A stretch of DNA of 64,000 nucleotides, taken from positions 2,356,001-2,420,000 of the forward strand of contig NC_135356.1 of assembly GCF_051622035.1 (NCBI RefSeq), in the 5' to 3' direction. Each line of letters begins with the position of its first letter. The first letter of the stretch is position 1. A program made the translations under genes and the position numbers. The notes under the pieces were generated by a model. It worked only from the letters and a program-made list of their open reading frames with translations. It was not told where the DNA came from and made no database searches. Below are positions 21,746 through 34,800 of the stretch, piece after piece. This stretch comes from Arctopsyche grandis. Its lineage: Eukaryota > Arthropoda > Insecta > Trichoptera > Hydropsychidae.

Positions 21746-24700
21746 ATGCGCTGTCTCATCACAACCTGCCTCGTCACACTCCTCGGTAAGAGTAAATTTC
21801 GATCGGCTGGAAGCTGGCTCTCTCACACTACCTAGCGTCACGTTCAAAATATTCACTGGCCATTATTAACAACAATACCGAAGACTGCTACCGATGACAG
21901 GATAGTAGTTTAGTGTGAATCGACCCAAACAGGAAGCCGTGTGTGGGTTCGAGTCTTTCCGAGAGTCCGTCCAATCTACATAGTTCTACATATATATTTG
22001 TACTCTTGTATTTTAATTTTTATATCAAAACAAAACAAATTTTGGATCTAGTAGAAATGTGCGTGTTTAAAGTGTGATAAAACCCATTACCAACGGTCGT
22101 TGTAAATAATTAAATATAATTGTTGATAAGTGGCTTGCGTACATCAGTGGCGTCTAAGTTCATTTAATTTGATTGTAAACTGTCTGAATTATAATGGTTA
22201 GGTTAAAAATGGTTCATTTTCTATTTACATTATAAAATAATTAAACAAAAAAACATATAATTTAAACTTCTCACTCAGTGGAGCTCATAAGCCTAATGAA
22301 AAATAAGTTGTGTGATGAAATGTAACTTTTCATTGTTTATGTCTATGTAAATTTTTGTGTATTTTTTTAAGATAATAAGTGGTGAAATTATGAACTTTTT
22401 GCAACATCAAGTGTTGATAAAAAAAAAAACCTAGCTATCTTATCAATAAGCTGCTCACTTTCTTCAATTGTGAAATTTGATGGAAGATTTTTGAACCCAT
22501 ACAAATCCTGATGAATATTTAATGCAAGTTTTTAAAAATTTAGAATCAAATTTTTGTATATTATTTCAATATATTTTTTAATTTTCTGAACGATTCGGCC
22601 ATTTTTTTTATTTATACAGGTTTTTCATTCCAAATTTATCCTTTTTCATTTTGAAATTGATCCTTTTTCATTTCAAATTAAACCTTTTTCATTTCGAATT
22701 GACCCCTTTGAAATGAAAAAGGGTCAATTTGAAATGAAAAAGGTTTCATTTGAAATGAAAAGAGTCAATTTAGAATGAAAAACCTTTATAAAGTATAACT
22801 TTTCTGTGTTTCTTCTACGAGAGTTTACATATACATAGTTTTCATTTGAATGGTGAAATGTTTTTTGATAAGCTGCGAAAAGAGCGTTCACAAAGGCCTT
22901 GACTGAAAATCACAATCGGTGAACTTCTGACATAGACCTTGAAAATTACCATACATTTCAAAAAGCATTAAACCCGGATGTATTGTTTAATCTGTTTAAT
23001 AACATTGTACCGTTTCTGATTTGTGCACATCAATTGAGAACCAAAATCATAAAGCATAAGAATCTAGACTTATTCTAGACCTATGTACTTTTAAACTACT
23101 TCACATGTCACTCAATGACAGTTCATCACTCTCCTTTGCTCATTATAGACATAGGTATGTTCTATTTTCAGAGCTGTATTTTCTAAATTTCCGCCTAAAT
23201 GCAAGTATGAAATGTCTAAATACAAAACTTTTGATTTGTAATTGTGACCTAACCAGAGCCGGCCTGAGGATTTTCAGCACCCTGGGAAATTACTAGAATT
23301 TACACCCCCCCCCCTCATTTCATTAACACATGCTACAAAATATAATTTAATATATAAAATTGAATGTCTGTCTCGTATAGGCTCCCAAACCACTCAACCG
23401 ATTACGATGGAACTTTCAGGATTTGTTGTATGCATGTCCGGGAAGCTTACTGTGAAAAAACCTCTTAATAATAATATTCGTAATTACGATTATACCGACG
23501 CGAAAGTTGGAAGCGTCATTGTGTTGTCGAGAAAATGTGTTCGTTGGTAACCACGTTACCAGTTGGTTTATGACGACACGGCGTTGAAGAGACGTTAGTT
23601 GAGCTTCAATCATCACTTGAAACGGGAACGGGAATTGAATGCCTTATTCTGGCATTGAAACGCATGCCGGGTTCATCTAGTAATATAAATAAAATACAAA
23701 CTAGTACTAAAAAATATAAATTAAAATAAAAAATTGTTTTAGTCTAAAAGAACCTGCCTCATAACATTGACCACAGTGAGTGGCCTCTTTTCAAAAGACC
23801 AAAATAAAGTAACCTCACCGTTATAAAAATAAAACAGACTACAAAACAAATAATCGATTTCTTTAATCCAAAAATTGGTATTGAAAATAATAGCGAATTT
23901 TCAGTTGCACGCCCCTGATGTATGTTATCTATTACAGCGTATTTTCCATATCCATACACGAACGCGAAGAGCCAATGACACCCGTGACCAACCTCGAATA
24001 TGAAAGACTATAAATTAAATTACATATAAATTAGATACATTGCCTATAATTAAAATCCAAAATCGAAATTTTTAATGAATAAAACTGCTTAGAAAATTTC
24101 ATCACATGTTGTGTTGACAATCAATGAATGAACAATGATTAAATAGGCATAGATATGTACATATTATATAGTAAATATCGTTCACTTTTCGCTATCTGCC
24201 TCCACACATAGCCGGCATTGACCTATTCATTGCCACAAGAATAAAGAAATAATACTATTACTTTATCTGACCGATAATAACAATATACTTAGATTGATCA
24301 ACATCGATTTGCAAATATATTATAGATATATATATGATTTGTTTGTTCGACTCTGATAGACTGCAAGCGATTTGATGGTCGGTGACCTAGTCTGGCCCAC
24401 TCAAAATGGATATTTATTATAGCGCATCCACAGCATCTGCAGCGTCGGCGTATTACACTTCTCATTGCCCCATCTGCATCAATAATCTTCATCATTAGCG
24501 ATATAAACTGATATAAGTACTGTGCGACATCTGTCCAAAACCCTCCAATCCACTCATTCAGTCAAACCTCCCCAATGTCTAATTTCTGCATCTCTATTTA
24601 GCCTATGGGTCGTAAAACACCAGAATAAAGTCGATCAGCATATTTAATGGGTCGTAAAACATCTCTAGCAAAAACAATATTTTTGAGATAACATATTAAA

Positions 24701-25602
24701 GTCATAAATTTTGCAACATTTTCGTATGGTGGAAACCGTCTGATTATTTGTAGCATGAAAATGAACACTTCAATTGAAACAACACACTGTATAGGATAGA
24801 AATACGCCACAAAGTCATTTCTTGAAGATCTGTCATCATTCTGATGAAGTCTGTCGGATGTGAACACAATGTCGGAATGTAATCTTTGTCACTTTTTTGA
24901 TTATTGATTTTGAAATAGTTTGGTTCCGAGAGTATGAAGCTCATATGTGTAAATCGTCTGAAGACCGTTCAACTCTTCCCGTGGATCTGCTCAAAGTTGA
25001 AATTGTATGTTCGTCGACCTCAAACTATCCAGGAAGTGAAGACAAACATCTGAATTGAAATTCAACATGAGATATTGACTCACCAGAGTGGAATTATCTT
25101 CAAATAATATTTTGCAAGTAGAAGGTGAATGCAATGCTTATGCTAGATCAGTTCTATTAAAAACTTCACTTCAAGATTATGCCGAGAATGGGTATTGTGG
25201 ATGTGAGGTTTCCACTATTAAGCCAATAAATCTCATCCGAGTGAAACATACAAAAAATGATTTTGTGACATAGCGCTATCTTATTTAGCTAGAAATATTT
25301 ACTTTTCATTTAATGTTATTAATTCGTCTCATTGTTTATACCTCACCTGTTAATATGTACATATATAGAGGGGTAATTGGATTATTAGTTACATTGCGAT
25401 CGCTCAAAAGACAATTTTGCCATGAAAATCGCGAATACGGAATATTTGGCACTCGAGTTCTCGTTAGTATGATATTTATCGTTAGTATGATGGACTTTTC
25501 AGCTGCCAGATGTTCCGTTATAGAGATTTTAGTGACTTTTGGACGAGCGCTTTGTGAACAATAATCACCGAATTCCATATAGAAATAGTAATCCCTTACT
25601 TG

Positions 25603-25634
<32 letters not shown>

Positions 25635-27527
25635 CATTTTGTTTGTTTTTTTAAGCTGAAATTGGTCATGTATTTAATTTTCCATTTAATTTACATAGTT
25701 AACAAGCCAGCCCTTGGGTGATTCTCGTTTGTACGTTTGCATAAGTCGAGACGAAACGTATCGATTAAACAATTGCTTGTAAATTACCTTCTGGCAACCG
25801 ATTCCGGAGAATGAAATGACATTGACCGGTTTCGAATGCAGAAACGTTTAATGGCTTCACAATGTGCGTCCCATTTCCTGTGTGATATGCGATTTTGATA
25901 TGTAATTCTGTATATACAACACACACGTATGTATCTGTATATTCCATGATTGTTGTTTTGCGCAAAATTTGTCAATCTAATCTAACATTGCCGACGTGTC
26001 GAATAAATATCAAACTATGTTGCATGCCAGTGTATGATTTGCAATACATTTAGATGTTCATGTTGAATTGTCAATTAGTCTTGGAAATATTGGGTTGTGA
26101 TTTGGAGCAAGCGCATCAAGGATGTAAAATACAAGGAGGTACCTGCGCGTGTGGTTTCGGTTGCAAATCGGAGTACAGATACACCTCCAATAGAGAATGC
26201 AGAAACGCACTGAGAGGTATGTTTCCCGCCGGGGATATATTTTCGCATTCAAATCTGAAAGAAGAGAAATGTATACATTTACTTTTGATTTTTAGAGCGA
26301 GGGATAAATATTTGTTCAAGATTACCTTGTCTAAACAAAGGGAACTGCATTCAAATTACACAAGGGCCCGGTTTCAAGTGCCGATGTGAAGGAACTGGCT
26401 ATTACGGAGATAAGTGCGAAAAAGGTAACATTTCTCGATTCAAACAGCTTTACAGAACGGGGCAGAACAATTAAAAAGAAGTATTTTAAATGAAATCATT
26501 ATGCCCGAGTCATTTTAAGGTCAACCTGGTATGTTTATCATAAACTACGAAACTCATTAAATCTCTGCTCGGATGCTATCCTTCAACTCCTAGATAGTTT
26601 AAAGTCAACAAGCATACATTTTTCCCTCAAATATGTGATTGCATTGGAATAAATCTGAGAAACAGGACTCCCGAAACGAGAATATTTCATCCAGTTGAAA
26701 TCAAATCGTTCCAAAATTTCAGGATAAGTTGAATAGCTATAATGGATTATGCTCGTTTGCGTATTAACCCTCTGAATGCTGACCAACGCCGATCGGCGTT
26801 TTGCCAACAATACGCCGATAGGCTTTGCTTTTTGAGTATGTTAAAAATAAACAAGAATATTACCCGCATTGAAAAAAAATGCATTAAACATGGCTCGTGT
26901 AATCCATGTCAATGTTTTTAAAGACTGGTTTACATCAGAATTTCGGAATTTATAGCCATAGCAGAATTTCCCGATGGAAATCCCTAACTGCTGAGTATTT
27001 TAGATTGTGAGCATTACATTTTAATAACAATGAAGAAGATGGAACTAGTTTTGGAAAAATACATTCATTAATAGACTTCTTCGTTTATTATATATTGTTG
27101 CAAGATATATTAGAGAGTCTAAACTCACCTTTAAAAAACTCGAAATCCTCGACGGTAGTCATCTAGGGTTTGTTTGGATTAGCTACAATTTTTATACGTG
27201 CTTTCTATTGGATATATAAATAATTCTTTCTCTAAGAGGGCTTTCAACAGAAAAGACGCCAGCACTGAAAGGGTTAAAGCTTGTTTCATGTCCGATAGAT
27301 CTCATCCGAGTGGCGTTATCTTCAAAAAAAAAAAAATGACTATAATAATGCGATATACTATTTAGAGTGTTGTAGATAATTTTTAAGTTACTAATTGTTT
27401 CTGCTACGCCGTACATAAAAGTGTTAGTAATATTATTATGAATTAACAGATATATATTTTGATATTTCCAGCTTGCCCTATGGGAGGATTCGCCGTCAAA
27501 ATACCTTACGAATGTATAGTGATTTAA
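21746..27527 (+). CDS. Small secreted Cys-rich protein with one EGF-like domain (unrecognised family)
   Basis: Four exons: 21746-21785, 26079-26216, 26296-26424, 27472-27527, all three introns in phase 1, giving exactly 120 residues and a TAA stop. Exon 1 supplies a signal peptide (MRCLITTCLVTLL) with Kozak-like TCACCATGC and donor CTCG|GTAAGA. Exon 2 (residues 14-59) has a Cys-dense module (GCKIQGGTCACGFGCKSEY). Exon 3 (60-102) is a canonical EGF domain: six Cys spaced C-x4-C-x5-C-x10-C-x-C-x8-C, with GTGYYGDKC. Exon 4 adds a two-Cys tail (ACPMGGFAVKIPYECIVI). There is no membrane helix, so it should be secreted whole. The exon 1 join is inferred over a 4.3-kb intron but fits phase and signal-peptide logic exactly. 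The role is unknown; extracellular ligand or matrix factor is a guess. Confidence 0.72.
22617..22792. repeat. Foldback repeat of TTTTTCATTTCAAATT units
   Basis: Four units of about 22-24 bp on the left (TTTTTCATTTCAAATTAAAC and variants) face inverted units on the right (GGGTCAATTTGAAATGAAAA), so the 175 bp forms one hairpin. The outer ends are AGGTTTTTCATTCC and GAATGAAAAACCT. It lies in intron 1 of the EGF-type gene. Confidence 0.75.
23345..23690 (-). repeat. Inverted copy of the ACTAGCTGAACCC repeat
   Basis: The minus strand matches 18062-18410 closely along its length; plus-strand landmarks are AATTGAATGTCTGTCTCGTA and CGCATGCCGGGTTCATCTAG. It lies in intron 1 of the EGF-type gene. Confidence 0.75.
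25430..25573. mobile_element. Degenerate copy of the TTCGGTGATTATTCCGC foldback MITE
   Basis: GCCAGATGTTCCGTTATAGA, ATTTTAGTGACTTTTG and AATAATCACCGAA match the arms of the element at 35389-35565. The left arm is eroded. It sits in intron 1 of the EGF-type gene. Confidence 0.5.
26768..27273. mobile_element. piggyBac-like MITE, copy A
   Basis: Flanked by TTAA on both sides (26764-26767, 27274-27277), with ends CCCTCTGAATGCTGACC and GACGCCAGCACTGAAAGGG. TTAA duplications and CCC...GGG ends are the hallmark of piggyBac-type elements. A second inner pair, GCCGATCGGCG, lies near one end. There is no transposase frame. It lies wholly within intron 3 of the EGF-type gene. Homologues are at 39223-39792 and 62819-63381. 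Confidence 0.85.
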
Positions 27528-27923
27528 ATGTGTAGCAAGCGACAAGTTTATCTGTTTAAAGGTAAATCACAATAATTGAGTAAGCATAGATTTAGCAATA
27601 GAAATTTAATTACGAATGTGAAAACTTTCTGTCGACGAGCGTACAATTTTGGCAAAAAGGTTATTTTTAACGATGTCTAAAAAGCCAATAACTATGGAAG
27701 ATGAAATTGTGAAGAATTGAAGAATATACAAACTGGAATGAAGTGTAAAAATGAAAACTCCCACCTAGTAATTTAATTGTTAAAATGTACATTCATTATT
27801 ATTATATACATAAATATAAAATTTGAAAAAAAAATTAAAACTCTTTGAATTTAATTCATCGCTTCATAAATAAGCAAAGATAATTATACTAATATATAGT
27901 ATAATCAGGTATCAAATTTTATT

Positions 27924-28387
27924 GGTTGTGGCTATTTGCAGGTACTATATCTGCGACAGCCGCAAAGCCTTCTGCGCATGCGCGTGAACTGTCACTGTCA
28001 GCGTGTTTACTGTTAAAATTTTGTTTTAAGCCTCTTAAAATTTAGTTCGAACTCGTAAAGTGACGTAGAGTAAAAAATATAATCCAAATTAGTTAATATT
28101 ATCAATTGTTAGGAAATTATTATCATATAAAACGTATAATACCTACATACAAGTACAAGCCGCGAACTAGCTAAATGATATAAATCTATTATAATAACGT
28201 GCGAAATTAACGTGCCTCATGAATAATGAACGATTGATTAAACAAGTCTAGCATACATTAAATGTAAGAAATTATAATCGGATTATAAGTTCACGCGCAT
28301 GCGCAGAAGGCTTTGCGCCTGTCGTAGACATAGTACCTGCAAATAGCCAATAATTCGCAGATATAGTACCTGCAAATAGCCACAACC
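27924..28387. mobile_element. MITE with long inverted repeats and exact 9-bp target duplication
   Basis: Ends GGTTGTGGCTATTTGCAGGT and its complement. The inverted arms continue through AAAGCCTTCTGCGCATGCGC, giving about 75 bp per arm. The flanks AATTTTATT (27915-27923 and 28388-28396) are identical. The right arm carries an extra internal duplication of its outer 34 bp. Nine-base duplications with long terminal repeats fit Mutator-like elements. It is non-coding and lies about 400 bp beyond the EGF-type gene's stop. Confidence 0.85.
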
Positions 28388-28396
28388 AATTTTATT

Positions 28397-31300
28397 TAGT
28401 GTGACTCTAAGGACAAGGTTTGCACTCATGTCAATATTAAAAAATTAATTATTTTCAGCAAAGTAACATAATATCAATTTTTTTTAATCTGATACATGTA
28501 AATTATTAAAATTAAAAAGGATTTTTTTAATGGAACACAGTTTGGGATACACCGGCATATGTATAGGAGACAGTAAATTTCAACACCAGATTGTAGACTG
28601 ACTAGTATATTTTATTTCACGGAGAATATTTTTTTACGTAAAAAATAAACATAAACATTTTTCCTTATTAAATTCAAGCCACACGAACTTCGTTTCAAAT
28701 GTTGACACACTTCAAAAACGGACGATAAAAGGGTGGAAGAAATATTTCGAGAATACAACTCCACGCCTGGTGGTCTCCGACACACACACATACATACATA
28801 CATGTAAGTCATGAATCAATTTACAATACAGCATTCATAAATAAATACGGAAACGACAAAAATATTTCCAACACCGATTCTAACAGCAAATTATTATCTA
28901 TATTTTTCAATAAATATTCAATTGAATTAAAATTAAATTTTCGGTGTTACAATATGTAGGTACACGAAAAACAGACATAAACAATAATAAAATTTTGCTA
29001 ATAGCAAACAAATAAACAGTCTCTATGCACACACATACATACGTATGTATGTATGATAGACATGTACGTACATACAACGCTATAATAAATTCAGATTATG
29101 TAGTTTTAATCGAAAGCATTTACATAGTAGCTAGAATAACGTAAAATCACACATTTCTATAAGAAAAATTAATATTAACATAAAGCTAAAGATCAATCTA
29201 AGAGGAATAAAAACTGAAGGAGTATTACCAGTTTCAAATTTAAAAAACTAAATCAGTCTTTAATAATGTTTCATCACAAATGTATTTTTTTTGTTTTTTT
29301 TTTCACCTCTCTCTCAGGATACAATAGAATATCTTCAAAACAACAAAAAAAGAAAATAGAAATAATAAATGCTCCAAGTCGGTTACAGTTTCTTAAAACA
29401 TTACTTAGATGACAGAAACTGTATACGGTTACATCATGTTTAGCACTAATTTATAATATAATGACAGTAATTTTATTTCTATTCATGCCTTATGATGATT
29501 TATAAATGAAAGTACATAATTGTGTATTATTATAGTGACTACAATGACCAAAAAACACATATTATAAAATATTGTACGACAAATACACATTTATTAATTT
29601 TTAGCTCCATTTATATGAATATGTATGTAGTAGGTATAATAATCTATAACACTAACTGAAGGGCGAGGGTAGAAGGGCGACGGGGAGGGGGCGGAGGTTC
29701 TAATTGAAGCAAAAATTAAAATTTACAAACATGTATAAAAAATACTATTATAATTATAATCTACCGCCAATATCGTGAGTTTTCAATTGGTTTCTCAATT
29801 TATTTTCAAGAAAATAATATAAATATAATACACATGTATATAGGCGGGATATCGGATCCATATCCAGCCATATACATACATACATACACCATTCTTATTG
29901 GTGCTAATAAAGAAGCCCTTTAAATATTACTCAATAAAGATGATGCTTTATTTATTTATTAATCAATAAAAATGAGGCTAAAAAAAGACAAAGTGAGAAT
30001 TGATATGTTCTGAAGTATATTTTTTAAAGATTAAGCCCGTACTCGGTAATTAATAACACCTGTCCATAGATATGTAGTTTTGTAATATATATATATATAG
30101 TAATGTATATAAATTTAAAAAAAAAATACTTGAAAACCCACGATTTGTATACATGTAATATTTTAATAATGCAATCAATATCATGAACATTTAACACCTT
30201 TTACATGTATTACAAAAATCGTTAATACGCATCGGCAAACATAAATACTCAAGTTAATATTTGAGTATATAATTGCTGGATGTCAATTAAAATTCTATAA
30301 AATAATTTATTTTTTATTTTTCCCACAGATTTTTTTATAAATAGACTCAATGTACAAACGAAAAAAAACAACAAGATGTCAAGATCGAAAAAACACTCAG
30401 AAGTACACGTATTATTTTTTAAAGTTACGATACATAAAAATACTACTACAAAAATGCCAAAAAATTGTATTTCATACGTAATATAAAATTTACACGAATC
30501 CGTATGAATATTTTCACTAAACATTTGGCAAACTAGCGTATACAATTGCGTTTCTGAAAATTAAAATCATCTACCGAAGAAAAACAACGTATGTAATGTG
30601 TAATTATATGCATACATAATATTATATTTGTATCGCTGATAAGCAATATGGAAAACTGTTATTTTTTTTTTTTTTTTGGCACTTTTAGCATAAAATAACT
30701 GATACAGATTAGCAAAGTTCACCGTTGAAATCAAGTACGTATTACATTTTGCAGTTGGAATGATAAATTTTCCATGAAATCAGTTGGAACATAATTTTAT
30801 GCTCGTCTTCAAGTTTCTTATTACACAGTAAATATACATGTGTGTTATACATCTTATTACAATAGCTGTAATAATATATAAACATCGATAAAACATTTAT
30901 AGTACTATAAAAATACACTCATTAATGATAATTTGAAAAAAAAAAATAACGAAACAGTATGCGAATGGAAACTTGTTTTAATCCTATTTTAGAAATATTT
31001 TATAAATTTTTACACAAACATTAATTCAGTAATACTGTCGTTTGGTTTTTACAAACCGTCAAAAGAAAATGTTGCTTGTTTTGGAGTTGAGAAAAATGTT
31101 TCATTGTTACATAAGAGCGTAGGCGTATATATATCGAGTTACTTCAAATAACAAGATTCTCGAACGAGCTTGTTTATGTATACCAACAAGAGGACATTTG
31201 CTTCGGTAAACTCAAACAATTTAACATTTACAATTTGACATCTATACATTTATTTATTCAGAATTGAAAAATACATTGAGGAAATTCCAAATAAACATGT

Positions 31301-31861
31301 TCACCATTACAATAGTACAAGATACAATTCCAATATAGTAATAAAAGTTAGGTTATGTCATCCGATTTGATTAATCAGTTATGAAGAAGAGCATCTAGCG
31401 GGTTAACCGGTTTCAATTGAAAATACAGATGCGTTGGGTCATTTTATCACTCATAAATACAACATATTATAAGCCAACTTCCACTTTAAAATAAAAAGTT
31501 AAAAAAAAAAAATATGTATATCATATTAACAAAAATGAAAACCAAAAAGAAAAAAATAAATAATTTAAATAGGTGGTATTAAATAAATTTGTAAAAAAAA
31601 AATTACTTAAAAAAATACTAACATCACAATAATAATTTTTCATATATTGCACAAATTCAACATATGTATATGTATACACATATATGAAAGCATAAACAAA
31701 AAGTACAAACTCAAAATGAAATTCGCAAATAATAAGAAACGATTACAATTTGGACAATCAACATGAATTTATTAGATAAATATGTATGTAGATTAGATGA
31801 ACCAAAAAAAATCATTTTTTTTCCAAAATAAATGATATTCTTATGTCACTTCACTGCATCC
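28397..31861. other. Region between the EGF-type gene and Unr; likely includes the Unr 3' UTR
   Basis: Very AT-rich, without coding character on either strand. As it lies directly 3' of the Unr stop codon on the minus strand, the part nearest 31861 is expected to be Unr 3' untranslated sequence. Candidate minus-strand polyadenylation signals (TTTATT on the plus strand) lie near 31250. A G-rich strip (GGGCGACGGGGAGGGGGCGG, about 29670-29690) and repeated ACATACATACGTATGT dyads near 29030-29070 are the only outstanding features. Confidence 0.5.
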
Positions 31862-34800
31862 TCATTTACTATCCTCCGCAATGGAATCTCTGAAAACAGG
31901 ATTAATGAAATTACATAATTGCACAAAAAAACATCATATATATTATATGTACTCTGTAGTAGCTATTTGATAAGTCAACAACTTTCATTTGTTACAGATT
32001 TTTCATTTCAAATTAAACCTTCTACATTTCAAATTGACCCATTTTCAATGTTAATTTGGAATGAAAACCCTATAGTAAATTCAAATTATAAAAACAACTC
32101 TTTTCTCTAGAGAAGAATAATAAAAAAATATCATATTTTCATTTGATAGCATAATAAAATCCAAATAATTGAAAACCAAGACTTTTCAATATGCTTTGAT
32201 ATTTTATACAACAGAAAATGACTTATCTTTTGGAATTTAGTTAATTAAAAATTATAAATGAACACTAATAGATATTATATTTTTATATTATATATAAAAA
32301 TATAATATCAAACTGTATATTATTACATTCTAAGCAAACTGTATATTATTTTTTGCTAATGAAATTTTGAATATTTAAAATATATACATATACATAAGTA
32401 CATATGTTACAGTGAAATTGTTATTGTCAGTGAAATTATAATTTCACTAGTGCGATTATAATTTGTCTGACTCAAGCAGAGAGTACGGATCTACATACGG
32501 AACTATACCCAGCGAGAATGTAATTAGATACGATTATCACTGAAAGATCAGTGTAATTATAATTGGGAACAATTTAAACGTCCATTTTATAAAATAAATG
32601 TACATTTAAAAAAATTTTTGTACATTACATAAAAAAATGTGTGTGCATTTCTAAATGACGGATACAGATTGCATTAGAAACTTTGCTTTGATCATTGAAA
32701 AAAATATTTGCTACTTAAAAAGCGGATGAAATGTGCATTAGAATGACAGATGAACTGTATCGGCAACGTCGCGAATACCAAAATACGAACCGACAACGAC
32801 CAACGCTTCTCTCTACTGGATTCCTTCTTTTTTACTATTCAGCTTGCGAGCTTCGACACCTACGACTTCGACTCCGACTCTACGACCCGACATCATCATT
32901 CATATTCATACGTAAACAAAAGTAAACACTTTCGACATTTGACAGTTGTCAATAGCGGAAGACTGCAACGCTGCCACATTTTTTCATCTATTCTAATGCT
33001 AAAATCTATTTTTTCGAATGATCGTTTCATATTTTTTAATGGTCGCTTTATAATGCCAAAATATTTTATTCGAAGCACAATACGAGATTGTTTAATGCAC
33101 CGAAAATAGTGCGAATTTTTAATGCACAAACATTTTTTTTAAAATACAAAGTATTTTTTTCAATGTTCAGTTAAATCGCACCCATTATAATTTCACTGTG
33201 ACATATATAAATTCATCCCTTACTCTCCGTAAGAGTGTTTTGTCAAACGATAAAAATTCCAGATAAATATTAACCTCGGATTATACAGTTTTCTTGGACG
33301 GAATCCTCTAGTACCATCAGGACCTCGTGGTTTACGTATCACGACCAAACGCGGACCAGCATGTTCTTCTAAAGAAATAGTTCTTAGACGATTTATCAGT
33401 CGTTCGGGACGAGTTGTGGAACTCAAGTCACTGCAAAACACGCATTTTTAAATAAACTTGACACAAATTGATCGTATCGGTCGTTCTATGATTATTTCAT
33501 ATATTCTTACTTCACTTTAGTAATATTACAGGCAGACGATTTTCCAGTTCTTTGGTTGGTTACTAATGTATATTCTACTGTATCTCCCGGTTGCAAATTC
33601 TGAGAGTTTCGGACTTCTGTCATATGAAATACCACCTTTTTTCCATCTTCAATTTCGACAGAAAGAAATCCAAAAGCTCCTGAAAAGAAATCGAAATCAA
33701 ACCTGTTGCAAGAACTTTTACATTTAAATAAATAAATAATAAAAAAAAATAGTGACCTTTTATCGATTCTACAACAGAGCGTCTTTTCTTCCGTATAACA
33801 ACCATTCCCGACGAACGACTCTGCGCATCTATATGCATGGAATTATCGCGTTTACCTAGATTTAAAAAATTACAGTCTGGAGAGCCGCCGTTTGCGGTGT
33901 CGTTATATCCTGAAAATAAAAATCAATTTGATCAGATCAATTCATAAAATATTACAAACGATGTGACATGTTCACAGATGAAGTTTATTTACCGTGTGAT
34001 GATTGGTCGTAGTCTCTATAACTCCTACTATTGCCACTATAAGATTGATAAGAATGATAAGATTGATAGTCATATCCGTGATGACCAGCAGACGATCCAG
34101 ACAAATCCAAATGATCAGGACTTTGTTTGTGGAAGTAATCACCGTCTCTTCCTGTTTCTGTATCATTACATCTATCGTAAGCACTGCGGATATATAGGCC
34201 ATTTAAATTAATAAAAATAAACATTAAATCAATATAATAAAAATAAAGTGTAACTGCTCAAAGTTTTATATACTATACACTCGATGCATTTTAATAATCA
34301 TGTTGCGATATAAAAAAAACATTGCAATATACATCTATTATTTTTACTTGAAAATTATTATCGAGGAGGACACACTTTGAGCAGTTTTTTTACATATTTA
34401 AAATAGCAGCACCTAATTTTTGTAAGGTTGCAAGCAGAAACCTTTCCGTTACGTTGATTTTTAAATAGTATGAATTCCACCACATCGCCTGGGTGCAGGG
34501 GATTGGAAGATGCACACACTTCATTAGAATAATATATAAGTTTTTTGCCATCTTCCAGTTGGTGGGATAGAAATCCGTATGAACCTGAAACACAGCGTTG
34601 CAATAATAACACGATTATGACAAGTATGCACCAACAGAATGGTTTCCTACTTTTGGCAAAGTCAACGGTGGCCCGTCTTTTCCTTACGCACGATGTGATA
34701 TTAGTGGCTCGGTCTTCAACGTCGGTCTGAAAAATTACCGCATCACCGAAACGCAAATTAGCACGTTTACAAGCTAAACTCATGATCCCAAACTCGAATC

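Noticed and set aside
33220-33275. Read-through C-terminus for Unr ending at 33220
   Set aside because: The residues ([17 protein letters not shown]) look intronic, while the splice to 31889 gives an acidic end and exact frame closure. Kept only as an alternative in the findings.
34003-34197. Plus-strand frame opposite a Unr exon
   Set aside because: Antisense shadow of the Ser/Tyr-rich linker exon of Unr.
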